This document shows, piece after piece, positions 15,599 through 24,262 of a stretch of DNA of 40,797 bases (its first letter is position 1; each line of letters starts with the position of its first letter). The stretch comes from Acinetobacter beijerinckii CIP 110307 (GTDB lineage Bacteria; Pseudomonadota; Gammaproteobacteria; Pseudomonadales; Moraxellaceae), in assembly GCF_000369005.1 (NCBI RefSeq), contig NZ_KB849766.1, positions 1 to 40,797 on the forward strand. Reading direction: 5' to 3'. The notes under the pieces were generated by a model. It was not told where the DNA came from. It made no database searches and saw only the letters and a list, made by a program, of their open reading frames with translations. The translations under genes were made by a program, and so were the position numbers.

Positions 15599-17269
15599 AT
15601 GGCTAGCCCAGCACAAGCGATAAGACATAAATTACTTAATACTTTCTTTTCAAGACATTCTGTTTGGTTTCTTTGTATTTTTACCGCATTAACTATTACT
15701 TGGTTTAAGTTCACTTATACACCACATTCAATTTATTATTTTATTTCAGATACTTTATTGAATGGATTGTGGCTCGTGACCAGTTTACTCAGTGTGGTTG
15801 GTTTACACGACCTCTTACAAAAGAAGCATGCAATTCTAAGAAATTATCCAATTCTGGGACATTTCCGCTTTATTTTCGAGGATGTTCGTCCAGAAATTAG
15901 GCAATATTTTATCGAATCAGATCAAGATGCTTTACCATTCTCTCGCATGCAACGCAGCTTGGTCTATCAACGTGCTAAAAATGAAAATGCGGATAAACCT
16001 TTTGGTTCTATTGTCGATGTTTATGAGCCTAATTATCGTTTCATCGTTCACTCTATTGCACCTTGTCCACCTGCTGATTCAAGTACATTTCGAGTGCTTA
16101 TTGGTAATAGTCAATGTAGCCAACCTTATAGCGCATCGATTATGAACATTTCAGCAATGAGCTTTGGAAGTTTGAGTGCTAATGCCATTCGAGCTTTAAA
16201 TAAAGGTGCTCATTTAGGTAATTTTTATCATGACACTGGTGAAGGAAGTCTTAGCCCTTATCACTTAGAAAATGGCGGTGATATCGTTTGGCAAATTGCG
16301 AGCGGTTACTTTGGCTGCCGTACAGCAGAAGGATTATTTGATCCTGAAAAATTCGCTCTACAAGCTAAAAATCCAAAAATTAAAATGATTGAGCTTAAAC
16401 TGTCTCAAGGGGCAAAACCTGGACATGGCGGAATCTTACCAAAGCACAAAATTACCGAAGAAATCGCCCAAATCCGTGGCGTTTCAAGAGACCATGATTG
16501 TATTTCTCCTGCTAAGCATCCAAGTTTTAATACCCCTATTGAAATGATGCATTTTATTCAGAAGCTTAGAGAACTTTCTGGAGGTAAGCCAGTTGGATTT
16601 AAACTATGTATTGGTCAACCTTGGCAATTTATGAGTATTGTAAAAGCCATGCTAGAAACCAAAATTGTTCCAGACTTTGTAGTAATTGATGGTTCTGAAG
16701 GTGGCACTGGTGCAGCACCAATTGAGTTTAGCGACTATATTGGCACCCCCTTGCGAGAAGGATTACGATTTGTTCACAATACCTTAGTCGGTGCAGGTTT
16801 ACGTAGCCAAGTTAAAATTGGAGCAAGTGGCAAAATTATTAGTGCCTTTGATATTGCCAGCACCTTTGCATTAGGCGCAGACTGGGTCAATTCTGCACGT
16901 GGGTTCATGTTTGCCGTTGGATGTATTCAAGCACAAAGCTGTCATACCAACCAATGTCCCGTAGGTGTTGCAACACAAGATAAAGATCGCCAAAAAGCCA
17001 TTAATGTACCTAGTAAAGCGGAACGTGTTTTTAACTTTCACAAGAATACTTTACATGCCTTGTCTGAAATGATTGCGGCGGCAGGTCTTAAGCATCCATC
17101 AGATATCAAAGCACATCATTTAGCTCAACGTATGAATGACCGTGAAATCAAAAACTATGCTCAAATTCACTTTTTCTTAAAAGAAAATGAGTTATTAAGT
17201 AATGAATTAAACGATGAAGAAAACTTCTATTACAGAATGTGGAAACTGGCAGACGCTAAAACGTTCTAA
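15599..17269 (+). CDS. FMN-binding glutamate-synthase-family protein
   Basis: About 556 residues from the ATG at 15599 (AGGAAA upstream); ATG 15560 or TTG 15548 would add up to 17 residues. Two hydrophobic segments near the N-terminus (about 25-45 and 55-75) suggest membrane anchoring. The rest matches the synthase domain of GltB: M-S-F-G-S-L-S-A-N-A-I-R, GEGSLSPYH, Q-G-A-K-P-G-H-G-G-I-L-P, the FMN-binding D-G-S-E-G-G-T-G-A-A-P, and the cysteine cluster C-I-Q-A-Q-S-C-H-T-N-Q-C-P-V-G expected to bind a 3Fe-4S centre. It lacks the glutaminase domain, so it is not a complete glutamate synthase; the group has no settled reaction. It stands alone, divergent from hpd. Confidence 0.85.
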   Translation: MASPAQAIRHKLLNTFFSRHSVWFLCIFTALTITWFKFTYTPHSIYYFISDTLLNGLWLVTSLLSVVGLHDLLQKKHAILRNYPILGHFRFIFEDVRPEIRQYFIESDQDALPFSRMQRSLVYQRAKNENADKPFGSIVDVYEPNYRFIVHSIAPCPPADSSTFRVLIGNSQCSQPYSASIMNISAMSFGSLSANAIRALNKGAHLGNFYHDTGEGSLSPYHLENGGDIVWQIASGYFGCRTAEGLFDPEKFALQAKNPKIKMIELKLSQGAKPGHGGILPKHKITEEIAQIRGVSRDHDCISPAKHPSFNTPIEMMHFIQKLRELSGGKPVGFKLCIGQPWQFMSIVKAMLETKIVPDFVVIDGSEGGTGAAPIEFSDYIGTPLREGLRFVHNTLVGAGLRSQVKIGASGKIISAFDIASTFALGADWVNSARGFMFAVGCIQAQSCHTNQCPVGVATQDKDRQKAINVPSKAERVFNFHKNTLHALSEMIAAAGLKHPSDIKAHHLAQRMNDREIKNYAQIHFFLKENELLSNELNDEENFYYRMWKLADAKTF

Positions 17270-17285
17270 TTCTGATGATTAAATA

Positions 17286-17320
17286 CCAAATCACCACTAG
17301 TAATAGTGGTGATTTGGTTT
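17286..17320 (+). terminator. Terminator overlapping the hydrolase 3' end
   Basis: Perfect 14-bp stem CCAAATCACCACTA (17286-17299) / TAGTGGTGATTTGG (17304-17317) with loop GTAA, then TTTTGC. It ends the rightward glutamate-synthase-like gene. Its right arm also codes the last residues of the leftward hydrolase. Confidence 0.85.
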
Positions 17321-18328
17321 TGCATGTAAGAAAGCTGGAATTAAACCTGTTAATGCTGCGCGAATATCTGCACGCTCATTAATGAGCTGGTGAGAACCCT
17401 CTTCTAACATTAACAAGGTCTGTAATCTAAACTTACGACGAATATATTCAATGTTATAGCGCCAATCAACAGTTTGATCGAGCGCACCTTGTGCTAGCCA
17501 TACAGGGATACGACAAGCTGGTCGTTGCTCCATCTCTAACATCCATTTCGACATCGCTAGTATCCAGTCCATTCCCATCATACGAGGCTGTAGCGGATCA
17601 GTTAAACGAATAAATCTTAGAAATTCTGGATTATGGTTATTACGACGGAAATGTCTCGGTACTTGACTTTTAATTCTGCGGATAATGCCAAGTCCAACTG
17701 AGTTATGCCACCAAGCCGTTTTTGCTGGGCGTATTAAAGGAGACAAAAGAAGTACTCGATCCACAATTGGATCTTCTCTTCGTTCGGCAAACGCTAACAA
17801 ATGATGCATCCAAATCGCACCACCCGTACTTTGCCCTATACCTAACCAAGGTTTTGGTAATTGTATCGCTTCATGAACAGCATCATAAACTGCATGCAAC
17901 ACTTGTTGATAATGGTCAAAATTTTGGATACTTGCTGGAGAGCCATTACTTAATCCATGCCCAGGAAGATCATAAGTAATGACGCTAAAGCCTTGATCTA
18001 GAATTTCTTTAATAATGGGCTGATAAATACCACTATGCTCTAAATAGCCATGTAATAAACAAACAGTTCCTTGAATTTTTTCTTGTTTTGGCTGAAAAAC
18101 TTGTACATGTAAACGGAATAAAGCCATTTCCACATATCCCTGCCAATGCTCGCACTCTAGCAGATGCAAACCATACAGTTTTCGATATGCCTGAAGTGGT
18201 TTCGATGGTTCAGTTATTAATTTAGATAAATCAAGTGGTTCTAAAACTTGTGGTGTCGTTTCTCGATTAGGAATAGGTAAATCTAATTGTTTTAAAATTG
18301 TCGGATTTAAAAATGGAATATTGGACAT
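17297..18328 (-). CDS. Alpha/beta hydrolase (lysophospholipase/monoacylglycerol lipase type)
   Basis: A 343-residue serine hydrolase of the Hydrolase_4 group. The nucleophile elbow is G-I-G-Q-S-T-G-G. An oxyanion-hole HGYLEHSG segment precedes it, D-L-P-G-H-G-L-S-N-G follows the next strand, and the late L-A-Q-G-A-L-D-Q-T-V-D and E-G-S-H-Q-L segments supply the acid and histidine. There is no signal peptide, so it is probably cytosolic. The chosen ATG (18328) shares its A with the TAA stop of the DUF218 gene (TAATG), a typical coupled start, with a GAGAG Shine-Dalgarno; an in-frame start at 18346 is less likely. Substrate is probably a lipid ester, not certain. Confidence 0.85.
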   Translation of the reverse strand: MSNIPFLNPTILKQLDLPIPNRETTPQVLEPLDLSKLITEPSKPLQAYRKLYGLHLLECEHWQGYVEMALFRLHVQVFQPKQEKIQGTVCLLHGYLEHSGIYQPIIKEILDQGFSVITYDLPGHGLSNGSPASIQNFDHYQQVLHAVYDAVHEAIQLPKPWLGIGQSTGGAIWMHHLLAFAERREDPIVDRVLLLSPLIRPAKTAWWHNSVGLGIIRRIKSQVPRHFRRNNHNPEFLRFIRLTDPLQPRMMGMDWILAMSKWMLEMEQRPACRIPVWLAQGALDQTVDWRYNIEYIRRKFRLQTLLMLEEGSHQLINERADIRAALTGLIPAFLHAKPNHHYY

Positions 18329-19461
18329 TATGGTATCTCTCGACAATCACTTGAGCCAAACAACATATCACGAATAGTAGCAAGCATTTCATAGTTTGCA
18401 CGACGACTATGATCATAATTTTGTTCACTTGGTCGCCAAGTCGTTAAAGTCGTTGGCATAGGTGCAACAACGGGTACTGTTTCTATCCCATTCAATGCAA
18501 ATAAACGGCGAGTCCGAGGCATATGATACTCATCTGTAATCAAGATAACCGTAGGCGCGCCACCTTTCTTTTGCAGTAGCAAAGAACTAAATCGGGAATT
18601 CTCACAGGTATTCATGCTTCTATTTTCAAGCAATTTTGCTTCAATCCCCCGTTCTTTTAACCAAGCTTGCATATATGGAGCTTCTACACCACTTAATACA
18701 ATCGGTAAATCATATTTTTTCTCAACCTGAAGGGTTTTCTCTAGACGCAATCGGGTGTAGTTATTTACCACAATATCTTTGCCATTTTCCCCTAACTTCA
18801 ATCCGCCACCAAGCACTACAATGGCATTCGGCTGAGAAAAGTTTTGTAGCTCGCTGAGCTGATCTTTATTTTTTTTGAGTTCCGCTAAATCTTTATTGGT
18901 CTCATCTTTTTCGTCTTGGTTTATAGATAAATCGATAGGATATGTTTCCAAAAAAACCACATACTTATCTATTAATGCCTGATTATCAGCAGTATTCCAT
19001 TTGAGAAACTCAATCGGTTCACTTACAGCGACAGCCGAACTTTCTTGCTCTTGTTCAGAATTTTCAACCCTCAAAGGAATGCTTGGCTGTTTTTCTTGAT
19101 CTTCGTTTTCTTGGTCTTGCTCTTGAACGATCAACTCTTGCAGTAATTTATATCGTGCTTGGATCAAATTTAAATCTTCAGGCTTTTCAGACTGAAAGGT
19201 TTTTTCCATTAATTTCAGATAGGCTTGCCGAGCAATCCATAAATTTGAACCAGGTTCTAAAGTTTCATGCTCACTTAACGCAGCAGGTTTTTGACTTTGT
19301 GCCGCGACCTCATTGACATCGACAGGAACAAAATGGTTTAAACTTTTTACAATCATTTGCGAATAAAAAGGTGAATATAAAAAAAGTACAAAACAGCCTA
19401 ACAGCACGAATAATATCGTTATTACCCGTACTAAACTGACCATCCAATGCACTTTAGCCAT
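18328..19461 (-). CDS. DUF218 (ElyC/SanA/YdcF) membrane-anchored protein
   Basis: About 377 residues from ATG 19461, which has a GAGGAG Shine-Dalgarno; the longer frame begins at TTG 19473. One N-terminal hydrophobic segment (about 8-30) anchors the protein, leaving the rest in the periplasm. Residues of about 100-150 form an unusual Glu/Gln/Asp-rich, low-complexity insert. The DUF218 domain (about 205-360) shows N-A-I-V-V-L-G-G-G, the M-N-T-C-E-N-S loop, V-I-L-I-T-D-E-Y-H-M-P-R and the arginine that follows. ElyC/SanA proteins act in envelope and peptidoglycan-precursor homeostasis. That fits its place between murB and a lipase-like gene, but no specific reaction can be given. Confidence 0.82.
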   Translation of the reverse strand: MAKVHWMVSLVRVITILFVLLGCFVLFLYSPFYSQMIVKSLNHFVPVDVNEVAAQSQKPAALSEHETLEPGSNLWIARQAYLKLMEKTFQSEKPEDLNLIQARYKLLQELIVQEQDQENEDQEKQPSIPLRVENSEQEQESSAVAVSEPIEFLKWNTADNQALIDKYVVFLETYPIDLSINQDEKDETNKDLAELKKNKDQLSELQNFSQPNAIVVLGGGLKLGENGKDIVVNNYTRLRLEKTLQVEKKYDLPIVLSGVEAPYMQAWLKERGIEAKLLENRSMNTCENSRFSSLLLQKKGGAPTVILITDEYHMPRTRRLFALNGIETVPVVAPMPTTLTTWRPSEQNYDHSRRANYEMLATIRDMLFGSSDCREIP

Positions 19462-19469
19462 AAGTCTCC

Positions 19470-20504
19470 TCAATCACCATGAGCTTGAATTAAACCCTGT
19501 TCACTGTATAGCACAGGTTCAGGTTCCAACTGAATACTAAACTTTTGTTTTACATCAAATTGTACTGCTTGATATGTCTTTTTGACATCTGCCAAAGTTG
19601 CATCAGCATAATTGACTAACACTAAGGCTTGTTTGTGGAACATTCCAACCGTGCCTAGTTGCTTGCCTTTCCAACCCGCTTGATCAATCAACCAACCTGC
19701 TGCCACTTTAACATCGCTATTTGCTTGAGGATAATGAGGAGTGTTAGGAAATTGTTGAGAAATTTTGTCAAATGCAGCTTGGGTTAAAATTGGATTTTTG
19801 AAAAAGCTGCCAACATTTGGAAAATCTTTTGGATTTGGCAGTTTACTTTGACGAATCTGAATAACTTTGTTTTGCAGGTTTTCAGCAGTGAGTTCATCTG
19901 CCATAGCCTGCTGGAGATCACCATAACTCAACTTTAAAGCAGCTTTTTTAAGCAATTTGAATGTAACACTTAAGATAATGTAACGGTTTGGTTCTTCTTT
20001 AAAACGACTGTGTCTGTATGCAAAATTACAATCTTGACTCAGGATAGAACTAAATTGTTGAAGCTCACGATCATAAACTTGGACTGATTCGATGAACTCT
20101 CCTACTTCAACACCATAAGCACCAATATTTTGTACTGGTGAAGCACCCACTAAACCAGGGATAAGAGCAAGATTCTGTAAACCATACCAATGTTGTTGCG
20201 TGCTATATAAGACAAAATCATGCCAAACTTGACCAGCGCCTACTTTAACGGTAACCGTGTTTTCATCTTCATCGATTCGATCAATACCTTGAATATTTAA
20301 ATGAATAACTAAGGCATGAATATGTTCGGGTAATAATAAATTACTACCACCCGATAGAATCAGAACATTCAGATCATTTTTTTTAGCAAAAGCTAAAGCT
20401 TCAATGGCATCACTCGGTTGATTGATTTTGACATAGTGTGAAGCAATGGCGCTAAGATTCAACGTATTTAAATTTTTCAGTTGAACCTGCGTTTGTACGT
20501 GCAT
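19470..20504 (-). CDS. murB: UDP-N-acetylenolpyruvoylglucosamine reductase
   Basis: A 344-residue flavoenzyme reducing UDP-GlcNAc-enolpyruvate to UDP-MurNAc in peptidoglycan synthesis. The FAD-binding N-terminal part shows [11 protein letters not shown] and the segment [22 protein letters not shown]. The catalytic region includes R-H-S-R-F-K and N-V-G-S-F-F-K-N-P, which has the proton-donating Ser. The C-terminus carries L-E-P-E-P-V-L-Y with the catalytic Glu. Length fits the E. coli-type MurB. It follows the LMW phosphatase gene by 13 bases, with AGGA upstream, and precedes the DUF218 gene by 8 bases, within a leftward operon. Confidence 0.95.
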   Translation of the reverse strand: MHVQTQVQLKNLNTLNLSAIASHYVKINQPSDAIEALAFAKKNDLNVLILSGGSNLLLPEHIHALVIHLNIQGIDRIDEDENTVTVKVGAGQVWHDFVLYSTQQHWYGLQNLALIPGLVGASPVQNIGAYGVEVGEFIESVQVYDRELQQFSSILSQDCNFAYRHSRFKEEPNRYIILSVTFKLLKKAALKLSYGDLQQAMADELTAENLQNKVIQIRQSKLPNPKDFPNVGSFFKNPILTQAAFDKISQQFPNTPHYPQANSDVKVAAGWLIDQAGWKGKQLGTVGMFHKQALVLVNYADATLADVKKTYQAVQFDVKQKFSIQLEPEPVLYSEQGLIQAHGD

Positions 20505-20517
20505 ATTAAATTAAATC

Positions 20518-21033
20518 CTACAAATCTGCTTTTATTTGCTTTGTTAAAATCTCAACCCAAGCTTCGCTACTCGACTCGCATTGATCAAGTACACGATCAA
20601 AACCATCAGCTCCGCCATAATATGGATCTGGAACGCCTTGTTGCTTAAATCGAGAATCATGCTCACTCATCAAAGCTATTTTTGCACGAATTTGACTCGC
20701 TCCAAATTGCTGTGCTGCTTTGGATAAAAGCACTTGAATATCATCAAAATTTTCATGATCCATCGCTAAAATCAAATCAAACTGAACAAAATCATCTAAG
20801 GTGATTTGTCTTGCTCTTAATTCAGATAAATCATAACCACGTTTACTTGCATGTTTTTGGCTGCGTGGATCTGGAGCTTTATTTGGATGATAGTTACTTG
20901 TACCAGCTGAATCTACGAACACATTTAAGTTATGCGCATCACAATAATGTCTCAGAATTGCCTCTGCCGTTGGCGAACGGCAAATATTTCCTAAACATAC
21001 ACACAAGACCTTATACGGCGTCTTGGATGGCAT
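20518..21033 (-). CDS. Low-molecular-weight protein-tyrosine phosphatase
   Basis: A 171-residue cytosolic phosphatase from ATG 21033 (GGGG Shine-Dalgarno); a GTG two codons upstream is possible. The P-loop V-C-L-G-N-I-C-R-S-P-T-A-E carries the Cys13-X5-Arg19 signature, and D-P-Y-Y-G-G near the C-terminus holds the general-acid Asp. In Gram-negative bacteria such enzymes often act on capsule or exopolysaccharide kinases, but no kinase partner is here. It is the first gene of the operon with murB, the DUF218 gene and the hydrolase, and diverges from the alcohol dehydrogenase gene. Confidence 0.92.
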   Translation of the reverse strand: MPSKTPYKVLCVCLGNICRSPTAEAILRHYCDAHNLNVFVDSAGTSNYHPNKAPDPRSQKHASKRGYDLSELRARQITLDDFVQFDLILAMDHENFDDIQVLLSKAAQQFGASQIRAKIALMSEHDSRFKQQGVPDPYYGGADGFDRVLDQCESSSEAWVEILTKQIKADL

Positions 21034-21152
21034 AAACACCCCAAAAACTACATTTTAGAACGCCTTATGTTAATTTATTTAAGCCATCAAGCCTATAGCA
21101 TCATGATATAAAAATGTTGTATTTATAAGGTTTTGTTTACATTTATCTGCAA

Positions 21153-21188
21153 ATAATACAAAGAATATTTTTAGATAATACAAAGAAT
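21153..21188 (+). repeat. Two 14-base direct repeats upstream of the alcohol dehydrogenase gene
   Basis: ATAATACAAAGAAT occurs exactly at 21153-21166 and 21175-21188, 22 bases start to start, about 70-100 bases before the start codon at 21255. Two same-facing sites about two helical turns apart suit an activator. Confidence 0.45.
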
Positions 21189-21254
21189 GAGTTTGAGAAA
21201 TTTAGTAATCTATCTAAGTAATACACTCACAAAACAAAGTATAAGGAAGTATGT

Positions 21255-22415
21255 ATGAACTCGTTTCAATTTCAAACCGTTCCCAACATTATTGCTGGGT
21301 TAGGTTCTATACAAGAACTTAAAAACGTTTTATCAGAAAAAAACTACCATAAAGCGCTACTGGTGACTGATGCAGGGATGATTCAGCATCAATTACATCA
21401 ACCCATCTTAGATATTTTTCAACAAATTGGTCTTGAATCTATTATTTATTCAGATATACAAGCCGACCCTCCTGAACATATTGTTTTAGAAGCGGTCGAT
21501 TTCGCCAAACAAGAAAAGATTGATGTGATTATCGGTTTTGGTGGTGGTAGTTCGATGGATGTTGCAAAAATTATTGCTTTGCTCGCACATCCTAAACAAC
21601 AACAAAATTTAAGTGAAATATATGGTGTAAACCAGGCAAAAGCTCCTCGATTAGCTTTAATTCTTATTCCCACCACTTCAGGTACAGGATCAGAAGTGAC
21701 GCCAATTTCGATTGTAACCACTGGCGCTACCACTAAAATGGGAGTTGTTTCTCCAATTTTATATGCTGATGTCGCCATTTTAGATGCAACATTTACTCAA
21801 GGATTACCAGCACATATTACTGCTGCAACAGGCATTGATGCAATGGTACATGCAATTGAAGCCTATACCTCAAATTTAAAAAAGAACTTTTATGCAGATA
21901 TGTTAGCTAAAAATGCTCTGAAATTATTGAACAATAATTTATCAAAAGTTTTGAAAAATGGTTCTGATCTTGAAGCTCGGCAAAATATGTTGGTTGGTTC
22001 CATGCTTGCAGGACAAGCCTTTGCTAATGCTCCAGTTGGTGCTGTGCATGCCTTAGCTTATCCATTAGGTGGTCACTTCCATCTGTCTCATGGACATACC
22101 AACGCTTTGGTTCTTGTGGAAGTATTAAAGTTTAACGCCCCTCAAGCAAAACGATATTATGCAGAATTAATGCAGTTATTAGATCCAAGAAGTACAGGCT
22201 GTACGGATGGTCTCTGTGATTTATTTATAGATCATATGCAAAATCATTTGGATCAAAGTGGTTTAACTTTGAAACTCAAGGATTTGGATATTGCTGAGTC
22301 TAAACTTCCTCAATTAGCCCGTGATGCTATGTTGCAAACTCGTTTGTTGCAAAATAATCCAAGGGAAATAACCGAACAAGATGCTTTACAGATTTATCAG
22401 GCGATTTATTCATGA
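21255..22415 (+). CDS. Iron-containing alcohol dehydrogenase
   Basis: A 386-residue NAD(P)-dependent enzyme of the type III (iron-containing) alcohol dehydrogenase family. Visible motifs are the dinucleotide-binding G-F-G-G-G-S-S-M-D-V-A-K, then P-T-T-S-G-T-G-S-E-V-T, and the metal-binding M-V-H-A-I-E-A-Y and A-V-H-A-L-A-Y-P-L-G-G-H-F-H-L-S-H-G-H, which supply the Asp/His ligands. Length is typical. The substrate (an alcohol, aldehyde or lactaldehyde-like compound) cannot be decided. It overlaps the thioesterase gene (ATGA), suggesting a joint pathway, and AAGGAAG precedes its ATG. Confidence 0.9.
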   Translation: MNSFQFQTVPNIIAGLGSIQELKNVLSEKNYHKALLVTDAGMIQHQLHQPILDIFQQIGLESIIYSDIQADPPEHIVLEAVDFAKQEKIDVIIGFGGGSSMDVAKIIALLAHPKQQQNLSEIYGVNQAKAPRLALILIPTTSGTGSEVTPISIVTTGATTKMGVVSPILYADVAILDATFTQGLPAHITAATGIDAMVHAIEAYTSNLKKNFYADMLAKNALKLLNNNLSKVLKNGSDLEARQNMLVGSMLAGQAFANAPVGAVHALAYPLGGHFHLSHGHTNALVLVEVLKFNAPQAKRYYAELMQLLDPRSTGCTDGLCDLFIDHMQNHLDQSGLTLKLKDLDIAESKLPQLARDAMLQTRLLQNNPREITEQDALQIYQAIYS

Positions 22416-22855
22416 GTAAGCCAACCTTAAAAACCCGTAACCAATTTAAGTTCTTTTTACCAATTCAAACTCGTTGGGCTGACAATGATATTTATGGTCA
22501 TGTAAACAACGTGACTTATTATAGTTATTTCGATACAGCGGCAAATTCATTACTGATCCAAAAGACAAATTTTGATATTCACCAAAGTGAAATTATTGGT
22601 TTAGTCGTCGATTCCGCTTGTAGCTTTCTGCAAGAACTTTCATTTCCTGAAGTCATTGAGGTTGGAGTCGCGATTGGTAAAATCGGAAACTCTTCACTGA
22701 AATATGAGTTGGCTATTTTTAAGCAAGGGCAAGCAACTGCCGCTGCACAAGGACATTTTGTTCATGTTTTTGTAGATCGTGAAAATCGAAAAAGTACTAC
22801 AATTCCTAATGAGATGAGGAAAATTTTAGAACAATATCAATTTCAATGTTATTAA
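22412..22855 (+). CDS. Acyl-CoA thioesterase, hot-dog fold
   Basis: A 147-residue hot-dog-fold protein of the 4-hydroxybenzoyl-CoA thioesterase/YbgC type. The active-site stretch T-R-W-A-D-N-D-I-Y-G-H-V-N-N-V-T-Y-Y-S-Y contains the conserved Asp and the HVNN segment. It probably hydrolyses a short- or medium-chain acyl-CoA. Its ATG overlaps the stop of the alcohol dehydrogenase gene by four bases, so the two are translated together. The leftward Ter-operon terminator lies directly after it. Confidence 0.87.
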   Translation: MSKPTLKTRNQFKFFLPIQTRWADNDIYGHVNNVTYYSYFDTAANSLLIQKTNFDIHQSEIIGLVVDSACSFLQELSFPEVIEVGVAIGKIGNSSLKYELAIFKQGQATAAAQGHFVHVFVDRENRKSTTIPNEMRKILEQYQFQCY

Positions 22856-22890
22856 AAAAATGCCTACAATATTTTAACAATTGTAGGCAT
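22854..22890 (-). terminator. Terminator of the Ter operon
   Basis: Stem ATGCCTACAA (22860-22869) / TTGTAGGCAT (22881-22890) with an 11-base loop. The run of A at 22854-22860 gives the T-tract for leftward transcription. It lies just past the stop of the last Ter gene. Confidence 0.85.
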
Positions 22891-22916
22891 TAACATGAGT
22901 CTTATTATTTAAATAT

Positions 22917-23498
22917 TTAAATATGAGGTAAAACATAAGGTACGATATCTTGGAAAGTACGTCCGTGAACATTTTCACCAATCGCATGCATTTTCCAAGC
23001 ATCATTATGACGATAGATCTTTGCAATAATTAGACCTGTATGCCCACCTTGCGAAGACAATTTATAACTCGCAATTTGTTGATTAGTTGATTGATCAACC
23101 AAACGACAGAAAGCATTTTCAACTTTTTCGAAAGTTTGACCGCGAAAGCTGCTAACTGTAAAAACTAACGATTTCACTTGGCTTGGCACTTGATTTAGGT
23201 TTACGCGAATCACTTCATCATCCCCATCACCAGCTCCTGTGAGATTATCGCCGGAATGGTTAATACTGCCATCCTTACTACGCAATTGTCCAAAATAAAC
23301 AACATCTAAAACTTGTTTATTCTCATCAAACATTATAACTGAGGCATCAAGATCAATATCTGCACTACCGCCACCGAAACCTAAAAAGCCTTTGCTTTTA
23401 GCAACATCCCAACCTACACCAAGGAAAATTTGCTGTAAGCTAGTACCATCAGCTTTTTGCAAATTGATTTTTTGCCCTTTTTCTAAATTAATAGCCAT
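22917..23498 (-). CDS. terZ: TerD-family protein, TerZ-like
   Basis: A 193-residue TerD-domain protein from ATG 23498 (GGAG upstream); the frame continues seven codons further without support. It keeps the family's calcium-binding features: D-I-D-L-D-A-S-V (about 47-54) and the acidic loop S-G-D-N-L-T-G-A-G-D-G-D-D-E (82-95). A Gly-rich G-F-L-G-F-G-G-G-S insert before the first acidic strand sets it apart from TerD and TerE and is why I name it TerZ. It is the last gene of the leftward Ter operon. TerD-type proteins are cytosolic and associated with tellurite, phage and stress resistance; the mechanism is unsettled. Confidence 0.75.
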   Translation of the reverse strand: MAINLEKGQKINLQKADGTSLQQIFLGVGWDVAKSKGFLGFGGGSADIDLDASVIMFDENKQVLDVVYFGQLRSKDGSINHSGDNLTGAGDGDDEVIRVNLNQVPSQVKSLVFTVSSFRGQTFEKVENAFCRLVDQSTNQQIASYKLSSQGGHTGLIIAKIYRHNDAWKMHAIGENVHGRTFQDIVPYVLPHI

Positions 23499-23536
23499 TT
23501 TGTTTATACTCCATAACACATGATAAAAGTGATTAA

Positions 23537-24250
23537 TTAATTTGTATTATTACGACCCAACTTTGACATTAGCCATTGAAGGAAATTATTTCGATTGCGA
23601 GAGCAAATAATGACTTTTCCTTTACCAGAGAAACGTAATACCATCCCTTCTCCGCTGGTGACACTATTAACAATATTTCCTAAGAATCCACTATTTTGAG
23701 ATGTCGAAAGAGATAAATTATAATTTAGACGTGAATCCCAACATACAACATGACCATTATCAATAATCACATCTTTATTCGGTTCAACTTCCAACTCAAA
23801 TAGAGTTCCACAACCTGAAACAACAACTTGACCCTGTCCACTGGTTTCCATGACGAGAAAACCACCTGTATTTCCAAAAAAAGCCCCACCTAAGCTACTA
23901 TTCAATCTCGCCTTAACTTCAACTGAATCATGTGCCGCAACAAATGCCCCATCACTCAGCAAATACTGTGTTGCACCAACATCTAAGATTTGCATATCAC
24001 CATCAAGCGTAGCTGAAAGCAGGCAATCACCATCTCCACGTACAGCCTCAATATGCTGTTGAAATAAGGACTCTTCATTAGCAAAACGACGTAATAAAGA
24101 TTGCATCAAGCCCCCTTGTAGACGACCTTTAAGCTCTAAAGAATCTTCAAGCATAACCATTGCATTACTTTCGCAAAAAATTTTATCGCCACGTCGCATT
24201 GAAACATGTAAAAAAGGTTCAGGTGAACCAACTAAAGTAAATTGAGCCAT
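23537..24250 (-). CDS. AIM24/TIGR00266-family protein
   Basis: A 237-residue all-beta protein of the AIM24 (DUF124) family. It shows repeating hydrophobic strands with glycine turns, for example F-F-G-N-T-G-G-F-L-V-M-E-T-S-G-Q-G and the late F-S-G-K-G-K-V-I-I-C-S-R-N. No signal peptide or membrane segment is seen. The family has a trimeric beta-barrel-like fold and no known enzymatic activity. It sits between terF and the terZ-like gene, 12 bases downstream of terF, so it is part of the operon; Ter clusters of other bacteria have been noted to carry such genes. Confidence 0.72.
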   Translation of the reverse strand: MAQFTLVGSPEPFLHVSMRRGDKIFCESNAMVMLEDSLELKGRLQGGLMQSLLRRFANEESLFQQHIEAVRGDGDCLLSATLDGDMQILDVGATQYLLSDGAFVAAHDSVEVKARLNSSLGGAFFGNTGGFLVMETSGQGQVVVSGCGTLFELEVEPNKDVIIDNGHVVCWDSRLNYNLSLSTSQNSGFLGNIVNSVTSGEGMVLRFSGKGKVIICSRNRNNFLQWLMSKLGRNNTN

Positions 24251-24262
24251 ATAATTTGCTCC

